Source of the DNA: 66-474 sp051954935 | GTDB lineage: Bacteria; Pseudomonadota; Gammaproteobacteria; Xanthomonadales; Rhodanobacteraceae | Assembly (NCBI GenBank): GCA_051954935.1 | Contig: JBQCHG010000055.1 | Coordinates: 1 to 64,000, forward strand | Length of the DNA stretch: 64,000 nt | Direction of reading: 5' to 3' | Shown here: one piece after another, positions 1 to 6,622 of the stretch | How the letters are laid out: each line of letters starts with the position of its first letter | Position numbering within the stretch: the first letter of the stretch is position 1 | Notes under the pieces: model-generated | Told to the model about the DNA's origin: nothing | Databases searched by the model: none | What the model saw: only the letters and a program-made list of their open reading frames with translations | Translations under genes and position numbers: made by a program

Positions 1-58
1 GGCGCAGGGTTGGCCGCGGGTTTTTCTTATATTGGCGAGTAGACCGCGGAGCCTCTGC

Positions 59-205
59 AGAAGCGTCGCGAGCGAAGCTGCCATCCATGGCAAAAAGGCT
101 CCGTGATTGCGCGTTCGGCGGCGCGCAGGCACCGGAGTGTATACGTCAGTACATGAGGATGCCGAGCACCGCCGGCGCGCGAGCTGCCGAGCGCAGCAGC
201 TTATG
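59..205 (+). repeat. Mosaic intergenic repeat, copy A
   Basis: Shares three blocks, in the same order, with the reverse complement of 40401-40591: a head like AAGCGTnGCGAGCGAAG, a middle containing GGAGTGTA(T/C)ACG followed by CAGTACATGAG, and a tail with CCGAGCACCGCCGGCGCGCG and then GCCGAGCGCAnCAGC. Copy A carries a small palindrome (79-92) between head and middle that copy B lacks there. The repeat ends 13 bases before the cbpA start and forms its leader. Seen directly by comparing the two sites; genome copy number is unknown. Confidence 0.7.
79..92. repeat. CATCCATG-core palindrome
   Basis: TGCCAT-CC-ATGGCA is a perfect 6-bp inverted repeat around a CC loop. It lies inside mosaic repeat copy A and is followed by GGCTCCGTG. 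Similar palindromes sit near 3615, 5121, 25615, 30087 and 40475. Confidence 0.7.
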
Positions 206-217
206 CAGAGGATCCAG

Positions 218-1123
218 ATGGAATTCAAGGATTACTACGAGACTCTTGGCGTCAAGCCCGATGCGAACGAGGCCCAGATCAAGGGCGCGTATCGCAAGCT
301 CGCGCGCAAGTATCACCCGGACGTCAGCAAGGAAACCGGCGCTGAGGAGAAGTTCAAGTCCGTCAACGAAGCCTATGAAGTGCTGCGCGACAAGGAGAAG
401 CGCGCGGCCTACGACAACCTGCGCGCAGGCGGCTATCGCGGCGGCGACCAGTTCCGCCCGCCGCCTGATTGGGCGCAGCAGCATGGCGCGGGTGGATTCC
501 AGTTCCGCGACTTCGGCGAGGGCGATGTCGGCGGGTTCAGCGATTTCTTCGAATCGCTGTTCGGCCGCGGCGTGGGTGCACGCGGGGCGCGCGGCCCGAT
601 GCGCGGGCGCGACGTGCGTGCGGGTGTGGAGATCGACCTGCGAACCGCCTATTCGGGTGGCAAGCAACGACTCGGCTTGCGCGATGCGCACGGCGAACGC
701 ACGCTGGAGGTGAATATTCCCGCCGGCATCCTGCCTGGGCGCGTGATCCGGCTTGCAGGGCAGGGTGAGCCCGGTGCGCAGGGCGGGCCGGCCGGCGACC
801 TGCTGCTGGAAGTGCAGGTGCGCGAGGATCCGCGGTTCCATCTGGAAGGCCACGACGTGCTGGTGGATCTGGCGATCGCGCCTTGGGAAGCGGCACTCGG
901 AGCTAAGGTGCCGGTGCCGACGCTCGGCGGCGACGTGGAGCTGCGCATCCCCGCAGGTTCGCGTTCCGGTCGCAAACTGCGCCTGAAGGGGCGCGGGATG
1001 CCCAGGAGCGGCGATCAGATCGTCACGCTGGTGATCCAGACGCCCCCGGCGGACGACGAGAAATCGCGCGAGGCTTACGCCGCGTTCGAGCAGGCGTTCA
1101 AGGGGTTTGACCCGCGGGCGTAA
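218..1123 (+). CDS. cbpA: DnaJ-class co-chaperone CbpA
   Basis: A 301-residue type II Hsp40 that stimulates DnaK; family members also bind curved DNA and are cytoplasmic or nucleoid-associated. The J domain covers about residues 1-70, with HPD in KYHPDVS. A Gly/Phe-rich stretch follows (GGFQFRDFGEGDVGGFSDFF), then the two DnaJ C-terminal beta domains. The Cys-rich zinc finger of true DnaJ is absent, which points to CbpA. The ATG at 218 is chosen because AGAGG lies 8 bases upstream and the J domain starts at once; an in-frame extension upstream would be translated mosaic repeat. It converges on the pilH-like gene. Confidence 0.9.
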   Translation: MEFKDYYETLGVKPDANEAQIKGAYRKLARKYHPDVSKETGAEEKFKSVNEAYEVLRDKEKRAAYDNLRAGGYRGGDQFRPPPDWAQQHGAGGFQFRDFGEGDVGGFSDFFESLFGRGVGARGARGPMRGRDVRAGVEIDLRTAYSGGKQRLGLRDAHGERTLEVNIPAGILPGRVIRLAGQGEPGAQGGPAGDLLLEVQVREDPRFHLEGHDVLVDLAIAPWEAALGAKVPVPTLGGDVELRIPAGSRSGRKLRLKGRGMPRSGDQIVTLVIQTPPADDEKSREAYAAFEQAFKGFDPRA

Positions 1124-1139
1124 AAGCTCAGAGATGGGC

Positions 1140-1157
1140 CAGAGCGCAGCAGCTCTG
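1140..1157. terminator. Possible bidirectional terminator
   Basis: CAGAGC-GCAGCA-GCTCTG stem-loop between the convergent cbpA and pilH-like genes. The stem is only 6 bp and there is no clear T-run, so it is weak. Confidence 0.35.
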
Positions 1158-1166
1158 AAAGCCGCT

Positions 1167-1532
1167 CTATTTCGCCAGTGCTTCCGTCACCGCCTTCGTC
1201 AGCTCAGCCTCGTTGACCGGCTTGGTCACGAATGCGCGCGCACCCTGGCGCATGCCCCACACGCGATCGGTGTCCTGGTCCTTGGTGGTCACAAGGATCA
1301 CGGGGATGTGCGCGGTGGCGGGATCCTTGGAAATCGAGCGCGTGGCCTGGAACCCATTGAGGTTCGGCATCACCACGTCCATCAGCACCAGATCGGGCAA
1401 CTCGCGCTTGGCGACCTCGACGCCTGCGGCACCATCTTCGGCAGTGAGCGTCTCGTGGCCCATCTTCTCGACCAGCCGCTTCAGACCCAGCAGCTGCGAA
1501 GGCGAATCGTCCACGATCAGGATGCGCGCCAT
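1167..1532 (-). CDS. pilH: PilH-like single-domain response regulator
   Basis: A 121-residue stand-alone receiver domain with no output domain. Acidic pocket D8/D9, phosphoacceptor D52 in LMDVVMPN, Thr82/Thr83 and K104 in TKP are all present, so it should accept phosphate. The body, with GMRQGARAFVTKP near the end, resembles PilH of the type IV pilus twitching chemosensory system; PilG/PilI/PilJ/ChpA are not in the window. In Pseudomonas and Xanthomonas PilH works with PilG downstream of ChpA, so a motility role is inferred from similarity only. It is monocistronic, and a generic CheY-like function cannot be excluded. Confidence 0.8.
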   Translation of the reverse strand: MARILIVDDSPSQLLGLKRLVEKMGHETLTAEDGAAGVEVAKRELPDLVLMDVVMPNLNGFQATRSISKDPATAHIPVILVTTKDQDTDRVWGMRQGARAFVTKPVNEAELTKAVTEALAK

Positions 1533-1627
1533 TTAAGAATCCCCACAACGGTTGACAGGCATTTTAAGGGTGCCCGCATCCTCTGACTATGCCCCAAAAG
1601 CTCGCTCGACGGTCATTTTGTCCCGGC

Positions 1628-2629
1628 TCACTCGCCGATCCGCACCAGCGTGCGACCGAACGAGCCACCATGGAGCATGTGTCCGAACACGTTCGGCAGT
1701 TCCTCGAGGGCCGCTTCACGCGTGCAGATGGTGTCCAGGTGTTCGGGTTTCCAGTCGGATGCGAGGTGCTGCCAGATCTGGTCGCGAATGTCGCGGGCGG
1801 TGCCGGCTGAGGCCACTCCGAGCAGGTTGACACCGCGAATAATGAAGGGCATGACCGTGGTATCCAGCTTGCTTTCGGCGGCGAGGCCCACGCTGGCGAC
1901 ATTGCCGTAGGGCGCGGTGCAGGCGAGCAGTTGCGCAAGCATCGTTCCGCCGACGTTGTCCAGCGCACCTCCGAAGCGCACGGATTCGAGCGGCCGGCTA
2001 CCCAGCGCGAGTTCGTGCCGGTCCAGCACCTTGGCCGCGCCGAGGCCTTCCAGAAACGCCGCACGATCGGCCTTGCCGCTGATCGCGTGCACTTCGTAAC
2101 CTGCGCGCGAAAAAATATCCAGGGCCAGCATGCCCACGCCGCCGGTGGCGCCATTGATCGCGATCGGACCCAATTCGGGCACCTGCCGGTTCTCGCGCAT
2201 CCGGAACAGCGCGAGTGCGGCGGTGAATCCCGCGGTGCCGAGAATCATGCTCTCGCGCAGCGACAATCCATTCGGCAGCGGCACCGCCCACTTCGCGTCC
2301 AGGCGCGCGTATTCGGCATAGCCGCCGTCGCGCGTTTCGGAAAGCCCGCAACCGGTGCACAGTACGGCGTCGCCCTCCCTGAATTGCGGATCGCGGGATT
2401 CGACGACGTGCCCGGCCACGTCGATGCCGCCGTTCAAGGGAAACGTGCGCAGGATCTTGCCCTGGCCGGTGCCCGCCAGCGCGTCCTTGTAGTTGACCGA
2501 TGAATACGCGGCCCTGATCAGCACCTCGCCGGGCGAAAGGTCGTCCGCGCGCATCGTCTCGATGGCGGCGCGATAGCCCTGGTCGTCGTTGCGGATCCGG
2601 AAAGCGCGGAAGGAATCGCGTGTGCTCAT
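1628..2629 (-). CDS. acuI: Acrylyl-CoA reductase family quinone oxidoreductase (AcuI/YhdH)
   Basis: A 333-residue zinc-free medium-chain dehydrogenase/reductase. The GroES-like N-terminal half contains SSVNYKDALAGTG and GIDVAGHV. The Rossmann half carries the nucleotide loop INGATGGVGMLALD. Length and these blocks match the YhdH/AcuI group, which reduces acryloyl-CoA with NADPH and so detoxifies this reactive intermediate; the substrate is inferred. The start at 2629 gives MSTRDSFRAF, the normal family N terminus; a longer in-frame reading upstream runs through the REP element and the next gene and is rejected. No operon partner. Confidence 0.85.
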   Translation of the reverse strand: MSTRDSFRAFRIRNDDQGYRAAIETMRADDLSPGEVLIRAAYSSVNYKDALAGTGQGKILRTFPLNGGIDVAGHVVESRDPQFREGDAVLCTGCGLSETRDGGYAEYARLDAKWAVPLPNGLSLRESMILGTAGFTAALALFRMRENRQVPELGPIAINGATGGVGMLALDIFSRAGYEVHAISGKADRAAFLEGLGAAKVLDRHELALGSRPLESVRFGGALDNVGGTMLAQLLACTAPYGNVASVGLAAESKLDTTVMPFIIRGVNLLGVASAGTARDIRDQIWQHLASDWKPEHLDTICTREAALEELPNVFGHMLHGGSFGRTLVRIGE

Positions 2630-2642
2630 GTCGTTGGCTCTG

Positions 2643-2666
2643 TGTAGGAGCGCGCTTGCGCGCGAC
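2643..2666 (+). repeat. REP-like element (TGTAGGAGC family)
   Basis: TGTAGGAGC followed by GCGCTTGCGCGCGAC, able to fold as GCGCGC-TT-GCGCGC. It fills the 44-base gap between the acuI start and the methyltransferase stop. Two further members form the inverted pair at 34678-34750. Confidence 0.7.
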
Positions 2667-2673
2667 TGTCGGG

Positions 2674-3534
2674 TCAATCCGATTCGAGCAATACGATACC
2701 CGACATTCGCCGCCCGGCCTCCACCTGTGCCTTGGGTTGCAGCTTCGAAAGCAACTTGAAGAACCACGCGCCGCGCATGGTGCGCTTCAGCCGGAAAGAT
2801 TCGTCCCAGGTGGAGCGGAAGTCCTTCTCGTGCCAACCGAACGGTTCGAAGAACGCGGTGCCCTGTTCCGGGAAGAATTGCATCGGCGCGTTGCCTTGCT
2901 GCAGTTTGCTCAGCCAGCGGCTGCGCTCCATGAACTTGCGCAGCCGCGGCGAAGCGATGTCCTGCAGCCACCAGCGAGCACGCGCCACGTCATGCAGGTC
3001 GCGCGCGAGCTCGCCGACCTGTTCGGGCGTGAGATATACGAGCAGACCTTCGGTGATCACCAGCGTCGGGCCCTGCGTGGCGGTGCGCCCAAACAGTTCG
3101 CGACGTGCATTCGGGTCCCGCAGATCGGCGGAGACGAATTCCACTTCGCAGTGCGGCGCGGCATTGTCCATTCGTTCGCAGAAGTAGCGGATCATGTCCG
3201 GCATGTCCACGTGAAACCAGCGCAACGACTTCGGCAGGTCGAGGCGCCAGGGCCGCGCATCGAGTCCTGCGGCAAGGTTCAGCACGGTCGCGGCGCCCTC
3301 GCGAACGCAACGAAGCACGATTTCGTCCATGACCGCAGTGCGCACGACCATCGGCCACGCGGTCGCCGCACCTTTCGGCATCGAGCGCACGATCGCCTCG
3401 CCGCGCTCACCACCGAGCCTGCGTGCGTAGGGATCGTTGAAGATGCGATCCGGCCGCTCGCTCTCCATCGCCCGGTAGATCGCGACCCACAGCGCGGTAT
3501 CGGAGACGTTGCGGATGGGTGAGGGATCAGTCAT
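2674..3534 (-). CDS. Class I SAM-dependent methyltransferase (leucine carboxyl methyltransferase-like)
   Basis: A 286-residue protein of the bacterial group related to leucine carboxyl methyltransferases (PF04072-like, often called TIGR00027). The SAM motif is VLNLAAGLDARPWRLD; an acidic residue follows in HVDMPDM, and LVITEGLLVYLTPEQV is the typical central block. Substrates of this bacterial group are mostly unknown; some act on small metabolites. The ATG at 3534 is preceded by AGGG with a 6-base spacer; a TTG 15 bases upstream is the alternative. It appears monocistronic. Confidence 0.75.
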   Translation of the reverse strand: MTDPSPIRNVSDTALWVAIYRAMESERPDRIFNDPYARRLGGERGEAIVRSMPKGAATAWPMVVRTAVMDEIVLRCVREGAATVLNLAAGLDARPWRLDLPKSLRWFHVDMPDMIRYFCERMDNAAPHCEVEFVSADLRDPNARRELFGRTATQGPTLVITEGLLVYLTPEQVGELARDLHDVARARWWLQDIASPRLRKFMERSRWLSKLQQGNAPMQFFPEQGTAFFEPFGWHEKDFRSTWDESFRLKRTMRGAWFFKLLSKLQPKAQVEAGRRMSGIVLLESD

Positions 3535-3604
3535 ACCTTGCCCTAACAAGGTTCAACTTGCCGTCGGATCCGGCTTGCGCCGGGATGACGAGCAAAAGCT
3601 GGAT

Positions 3605-3637
3605 CCCGTGTCATCGGCCATCCATGGCCGGCACGGG
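3605..3637. terminator. Hairpin downstream of lpdA, with CATCCATG-core palindrome
   Basis: Outer arms CCCGTG/CACGGG enclose the perfect palindrome CGGCCAT-CC-ATGGCCG (3615-3630). It lies just after the lpdA stop on the minus strand and before the methyltransferase gene downstream, so it may end the sucAB-lpdA transcript. There is no long T-run. The centre belongs to the palindrome family seen elsewhere here. Confidence 0.45.
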
Positions 3638-3654
3638 ATGAGTTCATCCTGAAC

Positions 3655-5082
3655 TCAATTGGCCTTGTGTATTGCGCGCTTGTCCACCGACAGCGCGGCT
3701 TCGTGCACGGCCTCGGAGAGCGTCGGGTGGGCGTGGACGATGCGGGCGAGGTCTTCCGACGAACCCTTGAATGCCATCGCCACCACCGCTTCGGCGATCA
3801 ACTCGGATACTTCCGCGCCGACCATGTGCACACCCAGGATCCTGTCCGTTTCCGCGTGCGCGATCATCTTCACCATGCCGGCGGGCTCGTTCATCGCCAC
3901 CGCGCGGCCGATGGCGGAGAACGGGAACGTGCCGACCTTGTAGGGAATGTTCTCGGCCTTGCACTGCTGCTCGGTCTTGCCGGCCCAGGCGATCTCGGGT
4001 TCGGTGTAGATCACCCACGGGATGATGTCGTAATCCACGTGGCCGGACTTGCCGGCGATCAGCTCGGCGACCATCACGCCTTCCTCGAAACCCTTGTGCG
4101 CCAGCATCGCGCCGCGCACGCAGTCACCGACGGCCCACACGCCGTCCACGCCGGTCCAGCAGTGCTCGTCAACCACGATTCGCCCGCGCTCGTCGGTCTT
4201 CACCCCGGTGCCGTCGCCGAGCAGGTCCCTGGTGTACGCGCGCCGGCCGACTGCGACCAGCAGCTTGTCCACGGTCAATGTGTGTTCGCCATCCTTGTCG
4301 GAGTAGGTGACTTCGACGGCGTTCTTCTTCACTTCGGCCTTGCCGACCTTCGCGCCGAGCTTGACGTCGAGTTCCTGCTTCTTGAACTCGCGCGCGGCCG
4401 CCTTGGCGATGTCGGCATCGGCTGCGCCGAGGAAATCCGGCAGCGCTTCGAGGATGGTCACCTGCGCGCCGAGGCGCTTCCACACCGAACCCAATTCCAG
4501 GCCGATCACTCCGGCACCGATCACGCCGAGGCGTTTCGGGACGGCATCGAAGTCCAGTGCGCCGGCGTTGTCCACGATGTATTTGCCGTCGAACTTCGCG
4601 AACGGCAATTCAATCGGGACGGAACCGGTGGCGATGATCACGTTGGCGGCGGAAATCGCCTGCTTGCCGCCGTCCGCGCCCGTGATCTCGACCTGGTTGC
4701 CCTTCAGCAGCTTGCCCATGCCTAAGAACGGCGTGATCTTGTTGGCCTTGAACAGCATCGCCACGCCGCCGGTGAACTGCTTGACGATCTTGTCCTTGCG
4801 ACCGATGAACGCCGCCATGTCCACCTTCGCGTTCTCGACGCTGATGCCGTGTACGGGCAGGTTGTGCGTGAGATTCCAGAACTGCTTGGATGAATCGAGC
4901 AATGCCTTCGAAGGAATGCAACCGACGTTGAGGCAGGTGCCGCCGAGCGCCTGCTTGCCGTCCTTGCCCTTGAAGCCGTCGATGCAGGCGACCTTCAGGC
5001 CCAGTTGCGCCGCGCGGATCGCGGCGTGATAACCGGCGGGGCCGCCGCCGATGACGATGACGTCGAATTGGGTGTCTGCCAT
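3655..5082 (-). CDS. lpdA: Dihydrolipoyl dehydrogenase (E3)
   Basis: A 475-residue flavoprotein that reoxidises dihydrolipoamide on E2 with NAD+; E3 of the 2-oxoglutarate, and probably also the pyruvate, dehydrogenase complex. FAD-binding VIVIGGGPAGYHAA is near residue 9, the redox disulfide is C50/C55 in GGTCLNVGCIPSK, the NAD-binding GAGVIGLELG is central, and the C-terminal HAHPTLSEAVHEA holds the active-site His-Glu of the partner subunit. The ATG at 5082 has AAGGA 8 bases upstream; a longer reading passes through repeat DNA. Last gene of sucA-sucB-lpdA, separated from sucB by 166 bases of repeats. Confidence 0.95.
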   Translation of the reverse strand: MADTQFDVIVIGGGPAGYHAAIRAAQLGLKVACIDGFKGKDGKQALGGTCLNVGCIPSKALLDSSKQFWNLTHNLPVHGISVENAKVDMAAFIGRKDKIVKQFTGGVAMLFKANKITPFLGMGKLLKGNQVEITGADGGKQAISAANVIIATGSVPIELPFAKFDGKYIVDNAGALDFDAVPKRLGVIGAGVIGLELGSVWKRLGAQVTILEALPDFLGAADADIAKAAAREFKKQELDVKLGAKVGKAEVKKNAVEVTYSDKDGEHTLTVDKLLVAVGRRAYTRDLLGDGTGVKTDERGRIVVDEHCWTGVDGVWAVGDCVRGAMLAHKGFEEGVMVAELIAGKSGHVDYDIIPWVIYTEPEIAWAGKTEQQCKAENIPYKVGTFPFSAIGRAVAMNEPAGMVKMIAHAETDRILGVHMVGAEVSELIAEAVVAMAFKGSSEDLARIVHAHPTLSEAVHEAALSVDKRAIHKAN

Positions 5083-5120
5083 TTCAGGTTCCTTTTGGAT
5101 TTCTTCTCTCTTCGGGAGAG

Positions 5121-5239
5121 CCGCCATCCGTGGCCAGGAGCTCCGTGGTGGCCGAAGGCCGGGTGAGGGTTCGGTTTTGGCGAGGTGTTGCGGTGATCCC
5201 CGAACCCTCACTCCAACCCCTCTCCCGTCGGGAGAGGGG
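5121..5239. repeat. Repeat-rich sucB-lpdA intercistronic region
   Basis: Three structured elements: GCCATCCGTGGC (5123-5134), a variant of the CATCCATG-core family followed by GCTCCGTGG; an inverted repeat GTGAGGGTTCGG/CCGAACCCTCAC (about 5164-5174 and 5200-5211); and a perfect hairpin CCCCTCTCCC-GTC-GGGAGAGGGG (5217-5239) just after the sucB stop. The last could attenuate or protect the transcript between sucB and lpdA. Confidence 0.65.
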
Positions 5240-5248
5240 CTCAAGCTT

Positions 5249-6475
5249 TCAAAGCCCCAGCAGCATCCGCTGCGGGTTCTCGAGCTGGTTCTTGATGTCC
5301 ACCAGGAACAGCACCGCGTCCTTGCCATCGATGATGCGGTGGTCGTAGGAGATCGCGATGTACATCATCGGCGCGGCGACGACCTGGCCATTCTCCACCA
5401 CCGCGCGTTCCTTGATGGTGTGCATGCCGAGAATCGCGCTCTGCGGCGGATTGACGATTGGCGTGGAGAACAGCGAGCCGAAGGTGCCGCCGTTGGTGAT
5501 GGTGAAGGTGCCGCCCTGCAGTTCCTCCAGCGTCAGGCCGCCCTCGCGTGCGCGTTTGGCGAAATCGCCGATCGCCTTCTCGATGTCGGCGAAGCCCATG
5601 CCCTGTGCGTCGCGCAGCACCGGCGTCACCAGTCCCTTGTCGGTGGAAACGGCCACCGAGATGTCCTGGTAACCGTGGTAGATGATGTCGTTGCCGTCCA
5701 CCGAAGCATTGACGATCGGATGGCGCTTCAGCGCCTCGCAGACGGCGCGCACGAAGAAGCTCATGTAGCCGAGCTTCACGCCGTGCGCCTTCTCGAACTG
5801 CTCGCCCAGCTGCTTGCGCACCGCGACCACTTTCGAGAGGTTGACCTCGTTGAACGAGGTCAACATCGCGATCGAGTTCTTCGACTGCATCAGTCGTTCG
5901 GCGATGCGCGCGCGCATGCGCGTCATGGGCACGCGTTCTTCGGCGCGTGGGCCTGGCGGAATCGGCGCCCTCGCCTCGGTCGCGCGCGCGGCGGGCGCGG
6001 CAGCCGGAGCGCCTTTGCCGTAATTCACCAGGTCTTCCTTGGTCACCTGGCCACTGCGGCCGGTGCCTTCGATGCGCGAGACGTCGATCTTTTCTTCGGT
6101 GGCCATGCGCTGCGCGGCGGGCGAAAGATTGCGCTCGGCGGCGGCAGGCGCGCGAGCGGGCGCGGCAGGGGCGGCGGCTTCGCGCTTCGGCGCCGGCTCG
6201 GCCTTCTTCGCCTCTGCCGGCGCGGCTTGCGCCACGGCACCTTCCTCGATCACTGCGATCACGTCCTGGCTGCCGACGGTGTCGCCCTGTTTGGCGCGGA
6301 TCTCCTTCAGCACGCCATCGGCGGGCGCCGGCACTTCCAGCACCACCTTGTCGGTTTCCAGGTCCACCAGATTCTCGTCGCGCTTGACCGCGTCACCGGG
6401 ATTCTTGTGCCAGCTGGCGATGGTGGCATCGCTGACCGATTCGGGCAGCACGGGAACTTTGACTTCGATCGACAT
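5249..6475 (-). CDS. sucB: Dihydrolipoyllysine succinyltransferase (E2 of 2-oxoglutarate dehydrogenase)
   Basis: A 408-residue E2 that transfers succinyl from lipoate to CoA and forms the complex core. The lipoyl domain is residues 1-77, with the lipoylated lysine K43 in DLETDKVVLEV. An Ala/Pro/Lys-rich linker follows, then a peripheral subunit-binding domain near 112-150 (LSPAAQRMATEEKIDVSRI), a second linker, and the catalytic domain ending in YDHRIIDG (H379, D383). One lipoyl domain and this motif distinguish it from pyruvate dehydrogenase E2. It follows sucA with a 147-base gap that contains an inverted repeat. Confidence 0.95.
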   Translation of the reverse strand: MSIEVKVPVLPESVSDATIASWHKNPGDAVKRDENLVDLETDKVVLEVPAPADGVLKEIRAKQGDTVGSQDVIAVIEEGAVAQAAPAEAKKAEPAPKREAAAPAAPARAPAAAERNLSPAAQRMATEEKIDVSRIEGTGRSGQVTKEDLVNYGKGAPAAAPAARATEARAPIPPGPRAEERVPMTRMRARIAERLMQSKNSIAMLTSFNEVNLSKVVAVRKQLGEQFEKAHGVKLGYMSFFVRAVCEALKRHPIVNASVDGNDIIYHGYQDISVAVSTDKGLVTPVLRDAQGMGFADIEKAIGDFAKRAREGGLTLEELQGGTFTITNGGTFGSLFSTPIVNPPQSAILGMHTIKERAVVENGQVVAAPMMYIAISYDHRIIDGKDAVLFLVDIKNQLENPQRMLLGL

Positions 6476-6516
6476 GTGTCGTCCTTCAATCTCTCAGTTG
6501 TGCCTGGAAGCAATCA

Positions 6517-6615
6517 CCGTTCGTGCTGAGCGTAGCTTGCGCAGCAAGCGGAGTCGAAGCACATCGCGGTCCACCCTCGACTCCGGCGCTTCGCGCCTAC
6601 GCCCAGGGCGAACGG
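6517..6615. repeat. Inverted pair of repeats between sucA and sucB
   Basis: The outer 19-bp arms CCGTTCGTGCTGAGCGTAG (6517-6535) and CTACGCCCAGGGCGAACGG (6597-6615) pair at 16 of 19 positions. Inside, CGGAGTCGAAG (left) faces CTCGACTCCG (right). The left unit therefore recurs, diverged, in inverse orientation, a BIME-like arrangement that could fold into a roughly 100-nt structure in the sucA-sucB mRNA. Confidence 0.65.
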
Positions 6616-6622
6616 CAATGAT

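Noticed and set aside
107..217. Upstream extension of cbpA
   Set aside because: The 37 extra codons are translated mosaic repeat; the J domain begins at the ATG at 218, which has its own ribosome site.
3655..5328. Longer lpdA with about 80 extra N-terminal residues
   Set aside because: The extension is translated intergenic repeat; the FAD motif needs only the 5082 start, which has AAGGA upstream.
5051..6529. A 492-codon plus-strand frame opposite sucB
   Set aside because: Antisense shadow of sucB and its upstream gap; no domain and the frame crosses repeats.
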